A DNA stretch of 64,000 bases from Halobacillus litoralis (lineage in GTDB: Bacteria > Bacillota > Bacilli > Bacillales > Halobacillaceae): positions 186,001-250,000 of the forward strand of contig NZ_WMEW01000002.1 in assembly GCF_009856355.1 (NCBI RefSeq). The letters run 5' to 3'. A model generated the notes under the pieces. That model was given only the letters and a program-made list of their open reading frames with translations. It was not told where the DNA came from and searched no databases. The translations under genes were made by a program, and so were the position numbers. This document shows, one piece after another, positions 26,800-37,199 of this stretch (its first letter is position 1; every line of letters begins with the position of its first letter).

Positions 26800-29370
26800 T
26801 TACAATCCGCACTTCAACTGGGCATTACAGTTGGTACACGTATTACATCCGCCGATATCTTCTACGGTCCCCTGACGGCAGACCGGGCAGGTGTCACCAA
26901 CTTCCGAACCAATCGTCACGTTCGTCTTATCCAGTTCATGCACCGTATCGACAAGGACAACGCGGGGGCTCTTGTCCTCTTCAAACAGTTCCGTCTGCTC
27001 ACCATCAAAAGCATTTTCCTCCGCTTTCAAAGTAAGCACCTGGCTGTCACGGCTTCCATCCACGTACACCGTACCCCCTTTGGCTCCGCCGCGGTACAGG
27101 CGCTGATAAACATTCTCCACCTGTTCAACCGTATATCCTTTCGGTGCGTTGACCGTTTTGGAAATACTGCTGTCCACCCAGCGTTGAATGACGCACTGCG
27201 TATCCGCATGAGCTTCCGGAGACATCGTCATCGCCGTTACAAACCATTCAGGAAGCTGTTCAGGATCCTGCTCTGGATGAGCATCCAGATACTCCTGCAG
27301 AATGTCCGCCTTCACTTCGATAAACTTCCCTAAACGACCGCTGCGGTAGTAGGAGAAGGAGAAATATGGCTCCAGTCCTGTACTAACTCCAACCATCGTT
27401 CCTGTACTTCCTGTAGGGGCTACAGTTAAGAGATGGGAGTTACGGATCCCATAGGTCAGGATATCTTGTCGGATGTCTTCTGGCATCTGTTTCATATATC
27501 CCGTCTGAATGAAGTTTTCACGAAGCTGTTGTGTTTCCTCATCCGTCTCTCCTACAAGGAACGGGAAGCTCCCTTTTTCCTTCGCCAGTTCGATGGATGC
27601 ACGGTAAGCTGTTACTGCAATGGTTTCAAAAATTTCATCCACCAGTTTGTTGCCTTCTTCTGAACCATAGGTCGTTTCACAATAAATCAATAGATCGTGA
27701 AGACCCATGACACCCAAACCGACACGACGCTCACCAAGAGCCTGTACTTTATTTTCTTCCAGGAAGTACGGGGTCGCATCAATCACGTTATCCTGCATAC
27801 GGACGCCGCGTTTTACCGTTTGAGTAAGCTTCTCAAAGTCAACGGTCTTATTTTCCTTATCTGCTACAGACGCGAGGTTGACCGCTGCCAGGTTACAGAC
27901 GGAATACGGTGCAAGCGGCTGCTCCCCGCATGGGTTGGTCGCTACAACTTTCTGTCCATAAGCAGTGGCGTTCGTTTTTTCGTTGGCATTATCAATGAAG
28001 AAAATGCCCGGTTCTGCTGAATAGGTAGCGCAGACATTGATCAGATTCCACAGCTCTTTCGCTTTAACGGATTTGTATGTCCGGACACCGAAGCCGCGTT
28101 TTTCCCATTCACGTACATCGCCGCTTTCCTGCCACTTTTCGTTATAGGCGTTCATTTCCTCTGCGGTGTAATTCTCCACGTCCGGGAAACGGAGCTGGTA
28201 TTCTGCATCGTTCTCCACCGCTTCCATGAACTCATTCGTAATACAGACGGAAATGTTGGCACCTGTCAGGAACTCGGAGTTATGAACAGTATACGTGCCT
28301 CCAAGAGCCAGTTTTTCCTGTGCTTCCTGCACGCTTTGATCTGTAAAACCACCCTGACCTTGAATGTGTTTGTAATTGACGACACTCTGATAAAGGTCCT
28401 TTTCCACTTCGGTCAGCGGCGTGAATTTCAGCTTGTCTTTGGCAAGCTGTTTAATCGTTTCGTCTTCTGTGTTTTCGATCAGGAAGCGGAGGATGCGCGG
28501 GTTCTGCATCTTGGAAATAATAAATTCAAGTATGTCCGGATGCCAGTCTGCCAGCATAATCATCTGGGCACCACGTCTGGATCCTCCCTGCTCGACCAGA
28601 TGAGTCAGCTTCGCAATATCATCGAGCCAGGAAACTGAACCGGATGACTTTCCGTTTACCCCGCGGGCAAGCGTATTTCTCGGACGCAGGGTGGATCCGT
28701 TCGTACCAACGCCGCCGCCGCGGGACATGATTTCCATAACCTGTTTCCGGTGATCGGAAATCCCTTCCCGTGAATCCTGGATATAGGGCATAACATAACA
28801 GTTGAAGTACGTGACATCCGTATTGGACCCTGCCCCATAAAGGACACGGCCGGCAGGGATGAAGTTCAGGCTGGATAGTTCCTCATAAAATTCCTCAAAG
28901 CTCTGCGCCTGTCTTTCCGGATCTGTTTCAACCTCTGAAAGTCCGGTCGCATTTCTTAAAGCAATTTGTTCATAATACACTTCCATCGGCTTATCGATTG
29001 TATCCAGATTCCTTTTGATAACGCCGGTCTCCCTTTCCTCCTCGCGGTCGAGCACATTCACAAATTCATCTTCCACTTTTACAAAAGCCTCATGGGCCTG
29101 CCAGTCAATGGATTGGATAAAACCGAAGCCGCGTGCCGGGAACTTGGGATCGTCCTTTACTGTAAGTACGACAAAGTCTCCTTCAGACAACGTCAGTTTT
29201 TCTGTATCTTTAAACGCATATCGGTCCAGCATGACCAGCCTCGATACTCCCTTGTGGGTAATGGACATCGTATCCGTAACCGGGTGTACCTGGGGGAACT
29301 GTCTGATATCGGCGTTCAGCCGGTCTACGTTGATTTTTGTATGCACATCTTTAGAAGTTGTTGTCTGCAT
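26800..29370 (-). CDS. nrdJ: Adenosylcobalamin-dependent (class II) ribonucleoside-diphosphate reductase
   Basis: Makes deoxyribonucleotides with or without oxygen using coenzyme B12. The 856-residue product has an N-terminal extension, the RAGRV-like FIPAGRVLYGAGSN and SRGGGVGTNGSTLRPR. It has the catalytic NPCGEQPLAPYSVCNLAAVNL with the radical Cys, and GSTGTMVGVSTGLEPYF. The C-terminus is a zinc-ribbon, CPVCRQGTVEDIGGCNTCTNC. Single large subunit with no NrdF partner nearby. It occupies the place of lipM in the B. subtilis order yqhL-lipM-mntR. Confidence 0.96.
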   Translation of the reverse strand: MQTTTSKDVHTKINVDRLNADIRQFPQVHPVTDTMSITHKGVSRLVMLDRYAFKDTEKLTLSEGDFVVLTVKDDPKFPARGFGFIQSIDWQAHEAFVKVEDEFVNVLDREEERETGVIKRNLDTIDKPMEVYYEQIALRNATGLSEVETDPERQAQSFEEFYEELSSLNFIPAGRVLYGAGSNTDVTYFNCYVMPYIQDSREGISDHRKQVMEIMSRGGGVGTNGSTLRPRNTLARGVNGKSSGSVSWLDDIAKLTHLVEQGGSRRGAQMIMLADWHPDILEFIISKMQNPRILRFLIENTEDETIKQLAKDKLKFTPLTEVEKDLYQSVVNYKHIQGQGGFTDQSVQEAQEKLALGGTYTVHNSEFLTGANISVCITNEFMEAVENDAEYQLRFPDVENYTAEEMNAYNEKWQESGDVREWEKRGFGVRTYKSVKAKELWNLINVCATYSAEPGIFFIDNANEKTNATAYGQKVVATNPCGEQPLAPYSVCNLAAVNLASVADKENKTVDFEKLTQTVKRGVRMQDNVIDATPYFLEENKVQALGERRVGLGVMGLHDLLIYCETTYGSEEGNKLVDEIFETIAVTAYRASIELAKEKGSFPFLVGETDEETQQLRENFIQTGYMKQMPEDIRQDILTYGIRNSHLLTVAPTGSTGTMVGVSTGLEPYFSFSYYRSGRLGKFIEVKADILQEYLDAHPEQDPEQLPEWFVTAMTMSPEAHADTQCVIQRWVDSSISKTVNAPKGYTVEQVENVYQRLYRGGAKGGTVYVDGSRDSQVLTLKAEENAFDGEQTELFEEDKSPRVVLVDTVHELDKTNVTIGSEVGDTCPVCRQGTVEDIGGCNTCTNCNAQLKCGL

Positions 29371-29445
29371 GTTCGCATCTCTCCCTTATCTTAAAAAACC
29401 AATTCCTGATTTGATATATGTAACATACCACATGTGCGGATTTTT

Positions 29446-29521
29446 AATCAATATATTGTGTTTGTTTATTATTCGATCACCATATATTGTGTTATTGAAC
29501 GAACGTGTTGAATTTTGTCAA
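29446..29521 (-). promoter_or_regulatory. Promoter region of nrdJ with two NrdR boxes
   Basis: Two 16-base near-palindromes around ATATATTGTGT, at 29446-29461 and 29477-29492, match the NrdR box (acaCwAtATaTwGtgt). Their centres are exactly 31 bp apart, three helical turns, the known spacing for NrdR. On the minus strand TTGACA (29516-29521) and a weak TCAATA -10 (29493-29498) directly precede them, so bound NrdR would cover the start of transcription. The rest of this 370-base gap shows a short AT-rich promoter area for yqhL and nothing else. Confidence 0.75.
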
Positions 29522-29740
29522 TCAGAAAATCTTAAGATATGGTTAGAAAAAAGCAGGGATTAAGAGAAAAGCGTCTCTCATGTCCACTTTTTTCGATTTT
29601 TCCTGTCTTGCATCTATGAATTCGATATAATCCCCTGCAGATCGGCATTTTTTTCGGGCCGAAAGAAAAATTTTTTTGAAATACCCGTTCTTCCCTTCTA
29701 TAATAGATAAAAGAATAGAGAAAATAAGGGGGAAACGATA

Positions 29741-30121
29741 ATGGAATTATGGATCTTACTCGGAGCACTTGTTCTGCTCATTGCTTTCGGTTTGTATAGA
29801 TTCTTCAAGACAAGAAAAATATTGAACACGATATCTGAAGAAGAATTCCGCCAGGGCTACCGCAAGGCTCAGCTGATCGATGTCCGCGAACCAAAGGAAT
29901 TTGACGGGGGTCATATCCTCGGGGCGAGAAATATTCCGCTCTCACAGCTGAACAACCGGCTCGTAGAAATCCGCAAGGACAAGCCGGTCTACTTATACTG
30001 CCAAAGCGGCGCGCGCTCTGCACGTGCGGCCATGACCCTTCATAAAAAAGGGTACAATGATCTTAATATGCTTGAAGGCGGGTTCAAGAAATGGACCGGT
30101 AAAATCAAGACGAAGAAGTAA
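29741..30121 (+). CDS. Membrane-anchored rhodanese-like protein (YqhL-like)
   Basis: The 126-residue product has one N-terminal membrane helix (residues 3-20), then a single rhodanese domain with LIDVREPKEFDGGHI, and active-site Cys87 in YCQSGARSARAA. Predicted to bind or transfer sulfane sulfur on the cytoplasmic face. Ribosome site AGGGGG. Convergent with gcvPB. Confidence 0.9.
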   Translation: MELWILLGALVLLIAFGLYRFFKTRKILNTISEEEFRQGYRKAQLIDVREPKEFDGGHILGARNIPLSQLNNRLVEIRKDKPVYLYCQSGARSARAAMTLHKKGYNDLNMLEGGFKKWTGKIKTKK

Positions 30122-30134
30122 CAATGAACAAGGA

Positions 30135-30169
30135 AAACCGGCCCCTCGGAAGAGGGCCGGTTTTTTTTA
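30135..30169. terminator. Bidirectional terminator yqhL / gcvPB
   Basis: AACCGGCCC / GGGCCGGTT hairpin with T-run to the right and an AAC-rich left flank; touches the gcvPB stop codon. Confidence 0.85.
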
Positions 30170-31627
30170 TTCCATCGGATGACGCAGCACAGGCTTCCGA
30201 GCCGCCTGTGTCTCATCCATACGGCTCACAATCGTTGTATGAGGAGCATCCTGAACCGTTTCCGGCTCTTCTTCTGCTTCCTTGGCTATTTGAAGCATGC
30301 GGTCAATAAAATCATCCAGAGTTTCCTTGGACTCCGTTTCCGTCGGCTCAATCATCAACGCTTCCTCCACGTTGATCGGGAAATAGATGGTCGGTGGATG
30401 ATAACCGAAGTCAAGCAGACGCTTGGCCATATCCAGTGTCCGCACCCCGAGTTTTTTCTGACGCCGGCCGGACAGGATAAACTCGTGCTTACAGTGCCTG
30501 TCGAAAGGAAGATCGAAAGCTGCCTGCAGCCTGCGCATCATATAGTTGGCATTCATAACGGCGTATTCACTTACTTTTTTCAACCCTTCAGGCCCCATGG
30601 TCCGGATGTACGTGTAAGCACGGACATTGATCCCGAAATTTCCGTAATAAGGCTTCACACGCCCGATGGAACGGGGACGTTCATCATCGAACTGGCAGCG
30701 CCCTTCTCTTTTCGTGAGAATCGGCTTTGGAAGAAACGGCTCAAGCTCTGAGGTGACACCAACAGGGCCGGAGCCTGGTCCTCCACCGCCGTGAGGGCCG
30801 GTAAAGGTCTTGTGCAGGTTCAAGTGAACGACATCAAAGCCCATATCCCCCGGCCTTGCATATCCTAAAATGGCATTAAGGTTAGCGCCGTCATAGTACA
30901 GCCTGCCACCCGCTTCATGAACAATCGACGCCATTTCCTCGATATCCTCCTCGAAGAGGCCGAGTGTGTTCGGATTTGTAAGCATAAGCGCGGCCGTTTG
31001 GTCGTCTACGACGCGCTTGAGGTCTTCAAGATCTACGAGACCCCTCGCGTCTGATTTTACCGTGACCGCTTCAAATCCGGCGACCGTGGCAGAAGCAGGG
31101 TTTGTACCGTGGGCAGAATCCGGAACAATGACCTTCGTCCGCTGATCATCTCCATTCGCTTCATGGAAGGCACGAATCATCATAAGTCCTGTCCATTCGC
31201 CGTGAGCTCCTGCCGCTGGTTGGAGCGTTACGGTATCCATACCGGTAATTTCCGCCAGGGATTCCTGAAGATCATACATGAGATGGAGGGCGCCCTGAAC
31301 CGTTTCCTCAGGCTGATAAGGATGGATATGGCTGAACCCGGCCAGCCGGGCTGCATCTTCATTCATTTTCGGGTTGTATTTCATCGTACACGACCCAAGA
31401 GGGTAAAAACCGGAGTCCACCCCGTGGTTACGCTTGGACAGGCCTGTGTAATGCCTCATAATCTGCAGCTCACTAACCTCCGGCAGATGAGGAGCATCCT
31501 GCCTCACATATGCATCATCAAACATCTCATCAATATCGGTATCCGGCACATCCAGTTCAGGAAGACTGAATCCTGTCCGGCTTTCCTGACTCAATTCAAA
31601 AATTAATGGAAAGTCTTGATTAGCCAT
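30167..31627 (-). CDS. gcvPB: Glycine dehydrogenase (decarboxylating) subunit 2
   Basis: PLP-binding half of the split P-protein of the glycine cleavage system. The 486-residue product has [12 protein letters not shown], the [12 protein letters not shown] segment and the PLP lysine in [20 protein letters not shown]. Its start overlaps the gcvPA end by 8 bases. C-terminus is extended and rich in Glu and Thr. Confidence 0.97.
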   Translation of the reverse strand: MANQDFPLIFELSQESRTGFSLPELDVPDTDIDEMFDDAYVRQDAPHLPEVSELQIMRHYTGLSKRNHGVDSGFYPLGSCTMKYNPKMNEDAARLAGFSHIHPYQPEETVQGALHLMYDLQESLAEITGMDTVTLQPAAGAHGEWTGLMMIRAFHEANGDDQRTKVIVPDSAHGTNPASATVAGFEAVTVKSDARGLVDLEDLKRVVDDQTAALMLTNPNTLGLFEEDIEEMASIVHEAGGRLYYDGANLNAILGYARPGDMGFDVVHLNLHKTFTGPHGGGGPGSGPVGVTSELEPFLPKPILTKREGRCQFDDERPRSIGRVKPYYGNFGINVRAYTYIRTMGPEGLKKVSEYAVMNANYMMRRLQAAFDLPFDRHCKHEFILSGRRQKKLGVRTLDMAKRLLDFGYHPPTIYFPINVEEALMIEPTETESKETLDDFIDRMLQIAKEAEEEPETVQDAPHTTIVSRMDETQAARKPVLRHPME

Positions 31628-32969
31628 TCAAATCCCCCATTTCCCCTGCAAAGGTGTCGATTTCTTCTTTTGTCCTTATTTCTGTAACAGCAACCAGCAT
31701 ACAGTCGGACAGCCGTTCATCTGTTCGTCCAAGATCATACCCACCGATGAAGCCTTGCTCCAAAAGCCGTTGATTTATTTCTTTCACCGGTTTCTTCAAA
31801 CGGATGACAAGCTCATTGAAAAAGGCGCCCTTATACAAAACGTCGATCCCTTGTGCTTGAAGCTGCTGCTTCATGTATAACGTCTTCTTAATATTCATCG
31901 CTGCCATCTTTTTCAATCCCTGTTTCCCTATAGATGACAAAGCGACCGAAGCAGCCAGCGCATTCAATGCCTGGTTGGAGCAGATGTTGGAAGTCGCCTT
32001 GTCACGACGGATGTGCTGCTCACGAGCCTGGAGCGTAAGGACAAAGCCCCGCCGTCCATCCTCATCCACCGTCTGACCGACAAGCCTGCCCGGCACTTTT
32101 CTCATCAGTTTTTTCGTTGTGGCAAAATAACCGCAGTGCGGTCCCCCGTACTGGGCAGGGATACCGAACACTTGAGCATCACCGACAACGATATCAGCGC
32201 CAAATGTGCCCGGAGGTGTTAAATAACCGAGGGCAAGGGGGTTGCTTGAAGTAATCATCATCGTTTTTTTCTGCTGGTCCACCAGGCTGCGGATGGATTC
32301 GAGCGGCTCCACCTGGCCAAAGAAGTTCGGATATTGAACGACAACGCCGGCTGTATCTTCATCGAGGTGTTGTTCCAGCTGTTCAAGGTCCGTCAGCCCC
32401 TCTTTATGATCGATTTCAATGATTTCCACCCCAGGACCCTTTGCGTAGGAATGGATCACCGCAAGAGATTCAGGGTGCACTGCCCTGGATACAAGAACCT
32501 TCTTCTTTTTCGTCTGTCCGGCTGCAAGGTTAACAGCCTCTGCCAGCGCTGTTCCGCCATCATACATAGAAGAATTGGCGACATCCATGCCGGTCAATTC
32601 ACAGATCATCGTTTGAAATTCAAAGATGGCCTGCAGCTCTCCCTGGGATATCTCGGGTTGATAGGGAGTATAAGCGGTATAAAATTCAGACCTGGATATG
32701 ACGTGATCTACAATGGAAGGAATGTAATGATCATAAACCCCGGCTCCTAGAAAAGACGTATGCGACTTAAGGTTGACGTTTTGACCTGCCATATCCGACA
32801 GCTCTTTCATTAACTGATATTCATTTTTCGGCGGTTTAATATTCAAATCGCCTTGAAACCGTACGCGTTCAGGAATATCAGCAAACAATTCCTCGGATTT
32901 TTGGACACCGATGGTCTCAAGCATTTCTTTTTTATCTGTTTCTGTCATAGGCAAATATCGAAATTCCAT
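31620..32969 (-). CDS. gcvPA: Glycine dehydrogenase (decarboxylating) subunit 1
   Basis: First half of the split P-protein. The 449-residue product has [37 protein letters not shown], the [12 protein letters not shown] segment and [11 protein letters not shown]. Works with GcvPB as a heterotetramer, transferring the aminomethyl group of glycine to the lipoyl H-protein (gcvH not in the window). GAGGGGG precedes ATG 32969. Confidence 0.97.
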   Translation of the reverse strand: MEFRYLPMTETDKKEMLETIGVQKSEELFADIPERVRFQGDLNIKPPKNEYQLMKELSDMAGQNVNLKSHTSFLGAGVYDHYIPSIVDHVISRSEFYTAYTPYQPEISQGELQAIFEFQTMICELTGMDVANSSMYDGGTALAEAVNLAAGQTKKKKVLVSRAVHPESLAVIHSYAKGPGVEIIEIDHKEGLTDLEQLEQHLDEDTAGVVVQYPNFFGQVEPLESIRSLVDQQKKTMMITSSNPLALGYLTPPGTFGADIVVGDAQVFGIPAQYGGPHCGYFATTKKLMRKVPGRLVGQTVDEDGRRGFVLTLQAREQHIRRDKATSNICSNQALNALAASVALSSIGKQGLKKMAAMNIKKTLYMKQQLQAQGIDVLYKGAFFNELVIRLKKPVKEINQRLLEQGFIGGYDLGRTDERLSDCMLVAVTEIRTKEEIDTFAGEMGDLNG

Positions 32970-32990
32970 TGTTCCATCCCCCTCAGGTAT

Positions 32991-34091
32991 TTATCTTTTA
33001 TAAAAAGGCGTCGGGACGACTCTGGCCTTCAGGCGTCTCTTCCGTACTTGAACGGTTACTTCTGTCCCTTCCTCTGCATACGCACGGTTAAGAAGAGCAA
33101 GTCCGACATTTTTCCCCAACGTCGGTGACTGGGTGCCTGTTGTGACAAATCCAATCCTTTCATCTTCGTTGTATACTTCATAATGGGTACGAGGAATGCC
33201 TTTATCTATCATTTCAATACCGACCAGCTTGCGTTCAGGTCCTTCTTTCTTCTGTTTGGTAAGGACGTCCTTTCCTATGAACTCCTCTTCTTTCTTTATC
33301 TTGACCGCAAAGTTCAACCCTGCTTCTATCGGTGTAATGTCTCTGCTCAGCTCTTGACCATAAAGGGCGAGATTCGCTTCAAAACGAAGGGTATCCCTTG
33401 CACCGAGACCAATCGGACGCAGCCCCTCCGGCTCCCCCGCTTTTAAGAGAGTCTGCCAGAGCTCCGGCCCTGAATCTGCAGGAAGATAAATTTCAAAACC
33501 ATCTTCGCCTGTATAACCTGTCCGGGAGACGATCGCGCTGTCCTGAACACCTTCCAGGGAAACGTTCTGCTCAAACCGGAAAAACTTGATCGCAGACAAA
33601 TCGGTATCTGTAAGTTTCTGTAGAACCTTTTCTGCTTCCGGGCCCTGGACAGCCAGTTGAACATAGGCATCAGAAACATCTTCAACGGAAACGTCTCCGA
33701 CGGCATGACGCTCCAGCCATTCAAAATCCTTTTCCCGGTTCGCCGCATTGACGACTAACAGATACGTGTTTTCCTCAAGATGATAAACGATTAAATCATC
33801 CACTGTCCCGCCGTCTTCATAGCACATAATCGTGTACTGCGCTTTTCCCGGCTCAAGCTTTGAGGCATCATTTGTAAGCATTTTCTGGAGAAAAGCCAGG
33901 CTCTCGGAACCTTTGACAAGGATTTCCCCCATATGGGAAACATCGAATAGACCCGCCGCATTTCTTGTAGCTGCGTGCTCTTCCTTAATACCGGAGAAGT
34001 GCACCGGCAGGTCCCATCCTCCAAAATCAATAGTCTTCGCTCCAAGCTTTTCATACTCAGAATATAAAGGTGTTCGTTTCAGTTCTGTCAA
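32991..34091 (-). CDS. gcvT: Aminomethyltransferase (T-protein)
   Basis: Transfers the one-carbon unit from the H-protein to tetrahydrofolate. The 366-residue product shows [31 protein letters not shown], the folate-binding [13 protein letters not shown] and [15 protein letters not shown] 34091 is chosen as start: AAAGGAG lies eight bases before it, while the GTG nine bases upstream is fused to that site. Cotranscribed with gcvPA behind a glycine riboswitch. Confidence 0.95.
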   Translation of the reverse strand: MTELKRTPLYSEYEKLGAKTIDFGGWDLPVHFSGIKEEHAATRNAAGLFDVSHMGEILVKGSESLAFLQKMLTNDASKLEPGKAQYTIMCYEDGGTVDDLIVYHLEENTYLLVVNAANREKDFEWLERHAVGDVSVEDVSDAYVQLAVQGPEAEKVLQKLTDTDLSAIKFFRFEQNVSLEGVQDSAIVSRTGYTGEDGFEIYLPADSGPELWQTLLKAGEPEGLRPIGLGARDTLRFEANLALYGQELSRDITPIEAGLNFAVKIKKEEEFIGKDVLTKQKKEGPERKLVGIEMIDKGIPRTHYEVYNEDERIGFVTTGTQSPTLGKNVGLALLNRAYAEEGTEVTVQVRKRRLKARVVPTPFYKR

Positions 34092-34122
34092 TTCAACCAC
34101 TCCTTTACGTCATTCCGCCCAT

Positions 34123-34335
34123 AAAAAAAGAGACTCCTCCGCTATCAGCGGGAGTCTCTGTCCGTGAACCAGAAAGTTTCACACCATTTGATGGTGTTTG
34201 CTTCTTGGGTGATCCGCCCCTAGAAGGCAGACGCTCTCCAGAGCTGCGTCCTGCAGAGGTCTTTTTGCCTGAGAGATTCACAATCCTGCTTGCTCCTTCG
34301 GCGCCCTTGTCAGGGTCTCTCCCTCTACAGTCATT
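34123..34335 (-). promoter_or_regulatory. Tandem glycine riboswitch with terminator expression platform
   Basis: The first aptamer contains GGGAGAG, GCGCCGAAGGAGCAAGC, AATCTCTCAGGCAAAAAGAC and CTCTGGAGAG, all family hallmarks. A second, divergent aptamer follows with CACCCAAGAAGCAAA, TTTCTGG and GGACAGAG. It is followed by hairpin GAGACTCC / GGAGTCTC (34130-34157) and seven T (34123-34129). Glycine binding normally prevents this terminator and turns on the cleavage genes. Confidence 0.95.
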
Positions 34336-34494
34336 CGCGTTTGTATTTTCCTAGATTTTACCGGGCATACTATCGTGTAATGTATGGATGACACTTCTTT
34401 TCCCGTTCATTATATCATGCGTGACCGGCAAAGAACACGAAAATTCTACAACAATTCACAATCTTAAAATATTGGAATGCGGAGGGTTATATCC

Positions 34495-36138
34495 ATGTTC
34501 ACCATTCATCCAGATCAAACGTTCATTCACTCTCTGTCCAGCCACCTTGACCAATCGGAACATCTGGCGTCCTGGGAAGGGTTTAAGCTGGCTTACCAGG
34601 CCGCCCAATTCAAAACCGTGCCGGATTTCGGAGGTCTGCTGGCTCTTGAGCACCTCCCTCATGTCAATTTTATGGAGCATCAGGTTGAAGCGGCAGAAAC
34701 CGTCGTCCACCAAATGAACGGCCGGGCGATCCTGGCTGATGAAGTCGGACTCGGGAAGACATTGGAAGCCGGACTGATTTTGAAGGAATACATGATCCGC
34801 GGCCGTGCCAGCAAAGTGCTCATTCTAACGCCTGCTTCTCTCGTGAACCAGTGGATTCAGGAACTGAACGAAAAATTCTATATCCAGGCTGCTTCACCCA
34901 GAAAAAAGCAGGCGTCTTGGAAAGAATGGGATGTGGCGGTCACATCCATTGATATGGCTAAAAGAGAGCATCACAGAGAGGAAATCCTTTCTCAGAAATA
35001 CGATTTCATCATCATTGATGAGGCTCACAAGCTGAAAAACCACCAAACGAAGAATTATCAGTTTGTCCAGTCTTTAAAAAAGACGTACTGCCTCCTTCTA
35101 ACGGCCACACCCATCCAGAATAAGCTTAGTGATCTATTTAACCTTGTATCCATTCTGAAGCCGGGTTATTTAGGAAATCTGACAGACTTTAAAAAGAAAT
35201 ACCAAAAACAGGCCCGGGATGAGGACCATATTCAGCACATTCACTCCCTTGTCGGTCAACTGATGATTCGTAACCGCAGAAAAGACACAGGACTGGATTC
35301 TTCCAAACGTAAAGTAAGGAACGAAAGACTGACCTTTACCAAAGAAGAAGCGGAACTTTACCAATCCCTTGAACAGTTGAAAGCCGATCACCCTTCGTTC
35401 ACATGGCTGACCCTGGCTAAAGAATTATGTTCTTCACGGGAAGCCTGCTACATGTCTTTAAATCAATTGAAGAAGAAAGCGGCTCCGGAGAAACAAGCGG
35501 TCTACGATTCGTTTATCGAAGCACTCGGCAGCCTGCCTCATCATGTTAAAGCCGGGCGGATGGTGGATTTAATCAAGGAGAAAGAGGAGAAGTTCATTGT
35601 TTTCACCGAGTACCGCGCGACCCAGTTCTACCTGCAGTGGTACCTGCAGCAGCACGGGATCACCTCTGTTCCATTCAGCGGAAAGTTTAATAAGAGTAAG
35701 CGCGACTGGATGAAACAGCTGTTTCAGAACAAAGCACAGGTGATGGTCGCAACAGAAGCCGGAGGAGAAGGCATCAACCTCCAGTTCTGCCACCATATGA
35801 TCAACTATGACCTGCCTTGGAACCCGATGCGGCTGGAACAGCGCATCGGAAGAATTCACCGTTTTGGTCAGGAATATGATGTGAACATTTACAATTTTGC
35901 TGTGGAAAACACAATTGAGGACCATATTATGCACATGCTTTATGAAAAAATCGAAGTCTTTAAAAATGCCGTCGGCGATCTTGATCACATTTTGGAGCAG
36001 ATCCCCGGTGGTACGTTTGAGCAGCAGATTCAATCGATCGTCAAACAGTCCGAAAGCCAGGGGGAGATGGATATTAAGCTGAAAAACCTTGTCAGTTATG
36101 TCGAACATTCCGTGAATGAAAGGAGAGAGTCCAGTTGA
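34495..36138 (+). CDS. SNF2/RapA-family helicase (YqhH-like)
   Basis: The 547-residue product has SNF2 motifs in order: I DEVGLGKTLEAGL, Ia LTPASLVNQW, II IIIDEAHKLKN, III LLLTATPIQN, then the helicase C-terminal domain with VFTEYRATQ, VATEAGGEGINLQ and QRIGRIHRFGQ. ATG 34495 follows GGAGGG. Expected to be a double-strand DNA-dependent ATPase; cellular role not established. Translationally coupled to the next gene. Confidence 0.92.
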   Translation: MFTIHPDQTFIHSLSSHLDQSEHLASWEGFKLAYQAAQFKTVPDFGGLLALEHLPHVNFMEHQVEAAETVVHQMNGRAILADEVGLGKTLEAGLILKEYMIRGRASKVLILTPASLVNQWIQELNEKFYIQAASPRKKQASWKEWDVAVTSIDMAKREHHREEILSQKYDFIIIDEAHKLKNHQTKNYQFVQSLKKTYCLLLTATPIQNKLSDLFNLVSILKPGYLGNLTDFKKKYQKQARDEDHIQHIHSLVGQLMIRNRRKDTGLDSSKRKVRNERLTFTKEEAELYQSLEQLKADHPSFTWLTLAKELCSSREACYMSLNQLKKKAAPEKQAVYDSFIEALGSLPHHVKAGRMVDLIKEKEEKFIVFTEYRATQFYLQWYLQQHGITSVPFSGKFNKSKRDWMKQLFQNKAQVMVATEAGGEGINLQFCHHMINYDLPWNPMRLEQRIGRIHRFGQEYDVNIYNFAVENTIEDHIMHMLYEKIEVFKNAVGDLDHILEQIPGGTFEQQIQSIVKQSESQGEMDIKLKNLVSYVEHSVNERRESS

Positions 36139-36950
36139 GTCCCCTCCACCCATATGCTGAATTTGTCGAACGTTTTTTCGCTGCCTACGGCTGTCCGGTC
36201 CTTGAAAAAGGTCCGACGCATTTTACTGTCCAGTTGACGAGTGACATGGATGAAGAAATCATGAACCGTCCTTTTTACTGGCACTATATGAAAAAAATGA
36301 AACGTCAAGGTGATCCGATGCGTCTCACCTTCACCCAGACAGACAGCAGTCATAAACAAGGCATTTACCTGCATGCCGGAACCCCAAAACTGCATACGCT
36401 TTATCAAACCGCTATCAATAAAGGAAAGACTGCACGGCTGTATGAGCAGATCCCTCCGGAAAATGCAGGGCATACAGCTGTAAGCCCATGGCTTGTCGTC
36501 AATTTTCTGCTTCATTACCGCGGGAAACAGGCGAGGGATGAACCACTATCCATCGGCTTAAACCTGATTCATGGAACGATGATGCTGAAGATGATGGAAA
36601 AACTGGGAATGGTTCCGTTCGGAAACACTGTATCCGACTATACCTTTCCCATGACTCCTGTCATATCATTGAACCATGCGTATAGAAGGATGGAAAAGCA
36701 TGTGGAGACATATATTTCTTCACAAAATAATCAATGGGCGGTGGAATCCCACCAGCATCTTCAGAGAGAAACTGCGCTGCTTGAATCCTTTTATGAGTCG
36801 GAGGACATCGACCTCGAATCATTCACAAAGGAACGTGACCAGATGGATATCCGTTATAAGCCAAGCATCAAGCTTGAAGTGGTCAATGGCGGTTTGTTTT
36901 ACATTTCTAAGGAAACGAGTGATCCCTGGATCCAGCAGAAAAGCCGCTGA
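36135..36950 (+). CDS. YqhG-like protein
   Basis: The 271-residue acidic soluble protein starts at TTG 36135, which overlaps the yqhH stop (TTGA) and has GGAGAG before it. It contains EIMNRPFYWHYMKKM near residues 38-52 and QIPPENAGHTAVSPWLVVNFLL-type central strands. The family is paired with YqhH in Bacillaceae; function unknown, possibly accessory to the helicase. Confidence 0.88.
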   Translation: MSPLHPYAEFVERFFAAYGCPVLEKGPTHFTVQLTSDMDEEIMNRPFYWHYMKKMKRQGDPMRLTFTQTDSSHKQGIYLHAGTPKLHTLYQTAINKGKTARLYEQIPPENAGHTAVSPWLVVNFLLHYRGKQARDEPLSIGLNLIHGTMMLKMMEKLGMVPFGNTVSDYTFPMTPVISLNHAYRRMEKHVETYISSQNNQWAVESHQHLQRETALLESFYESEDIDLESFTKERDQMDIRYKPSIKLEVVNGGLFYISKETSDPWIQQKSR

Positions 36951-36967
36951 TTATCAGCGGCTTCATT
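36932..36967. terminator. Bidirectional terminator yqhG / yqzE
   Basis: AAGCCGCTGA / TCAGCGGCTT hairpin spanning the yqhG stop, with A-run on the left that gives a T-run on the minus strand after yqzE. Confidence 0.8.
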
Positions 36968-37151
36968 AATGATGGGAAATATTTCGTTTTCTTCGAAACA
37001 TGCGGATGGCAAGAGGAATCAACCCAAACCAGTAAACGGACGATTTCCGCGAAGGCTTTTCCTGCTTCCGCTGTTTCTTTTCTTCTTTGGACAACTGCAT
37101 GTACTTGACCATTTCCTCAGTCAGAAACTTCACATAGTCATTCTGGTTCAT
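36966..37151 (-). CDS. YqzE family protein
   Basis: The 61-residue, strongly basic small protein starts MNQNDYVKFLTEEMVKYMQL, with a central Lys/Glu-rich helix and a short hydrophobic stretch (YWFGLIPLAIRMF). Matches the YqzE family, found beside comG in Bacillus, function unknown. Confidence 0.85.
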   Translation of the reverse strand: MNQNDYVKFLTEEMVKYMQLSKEEKKQRKQEKPSRKSSVYWFGLIPLAIRMFRRKRNISHH

Positions 37152-37199
37152 AAGATCCCCTCTTTTTAAGCATCAGTTACAACTAGTATGCCCGGGGAT

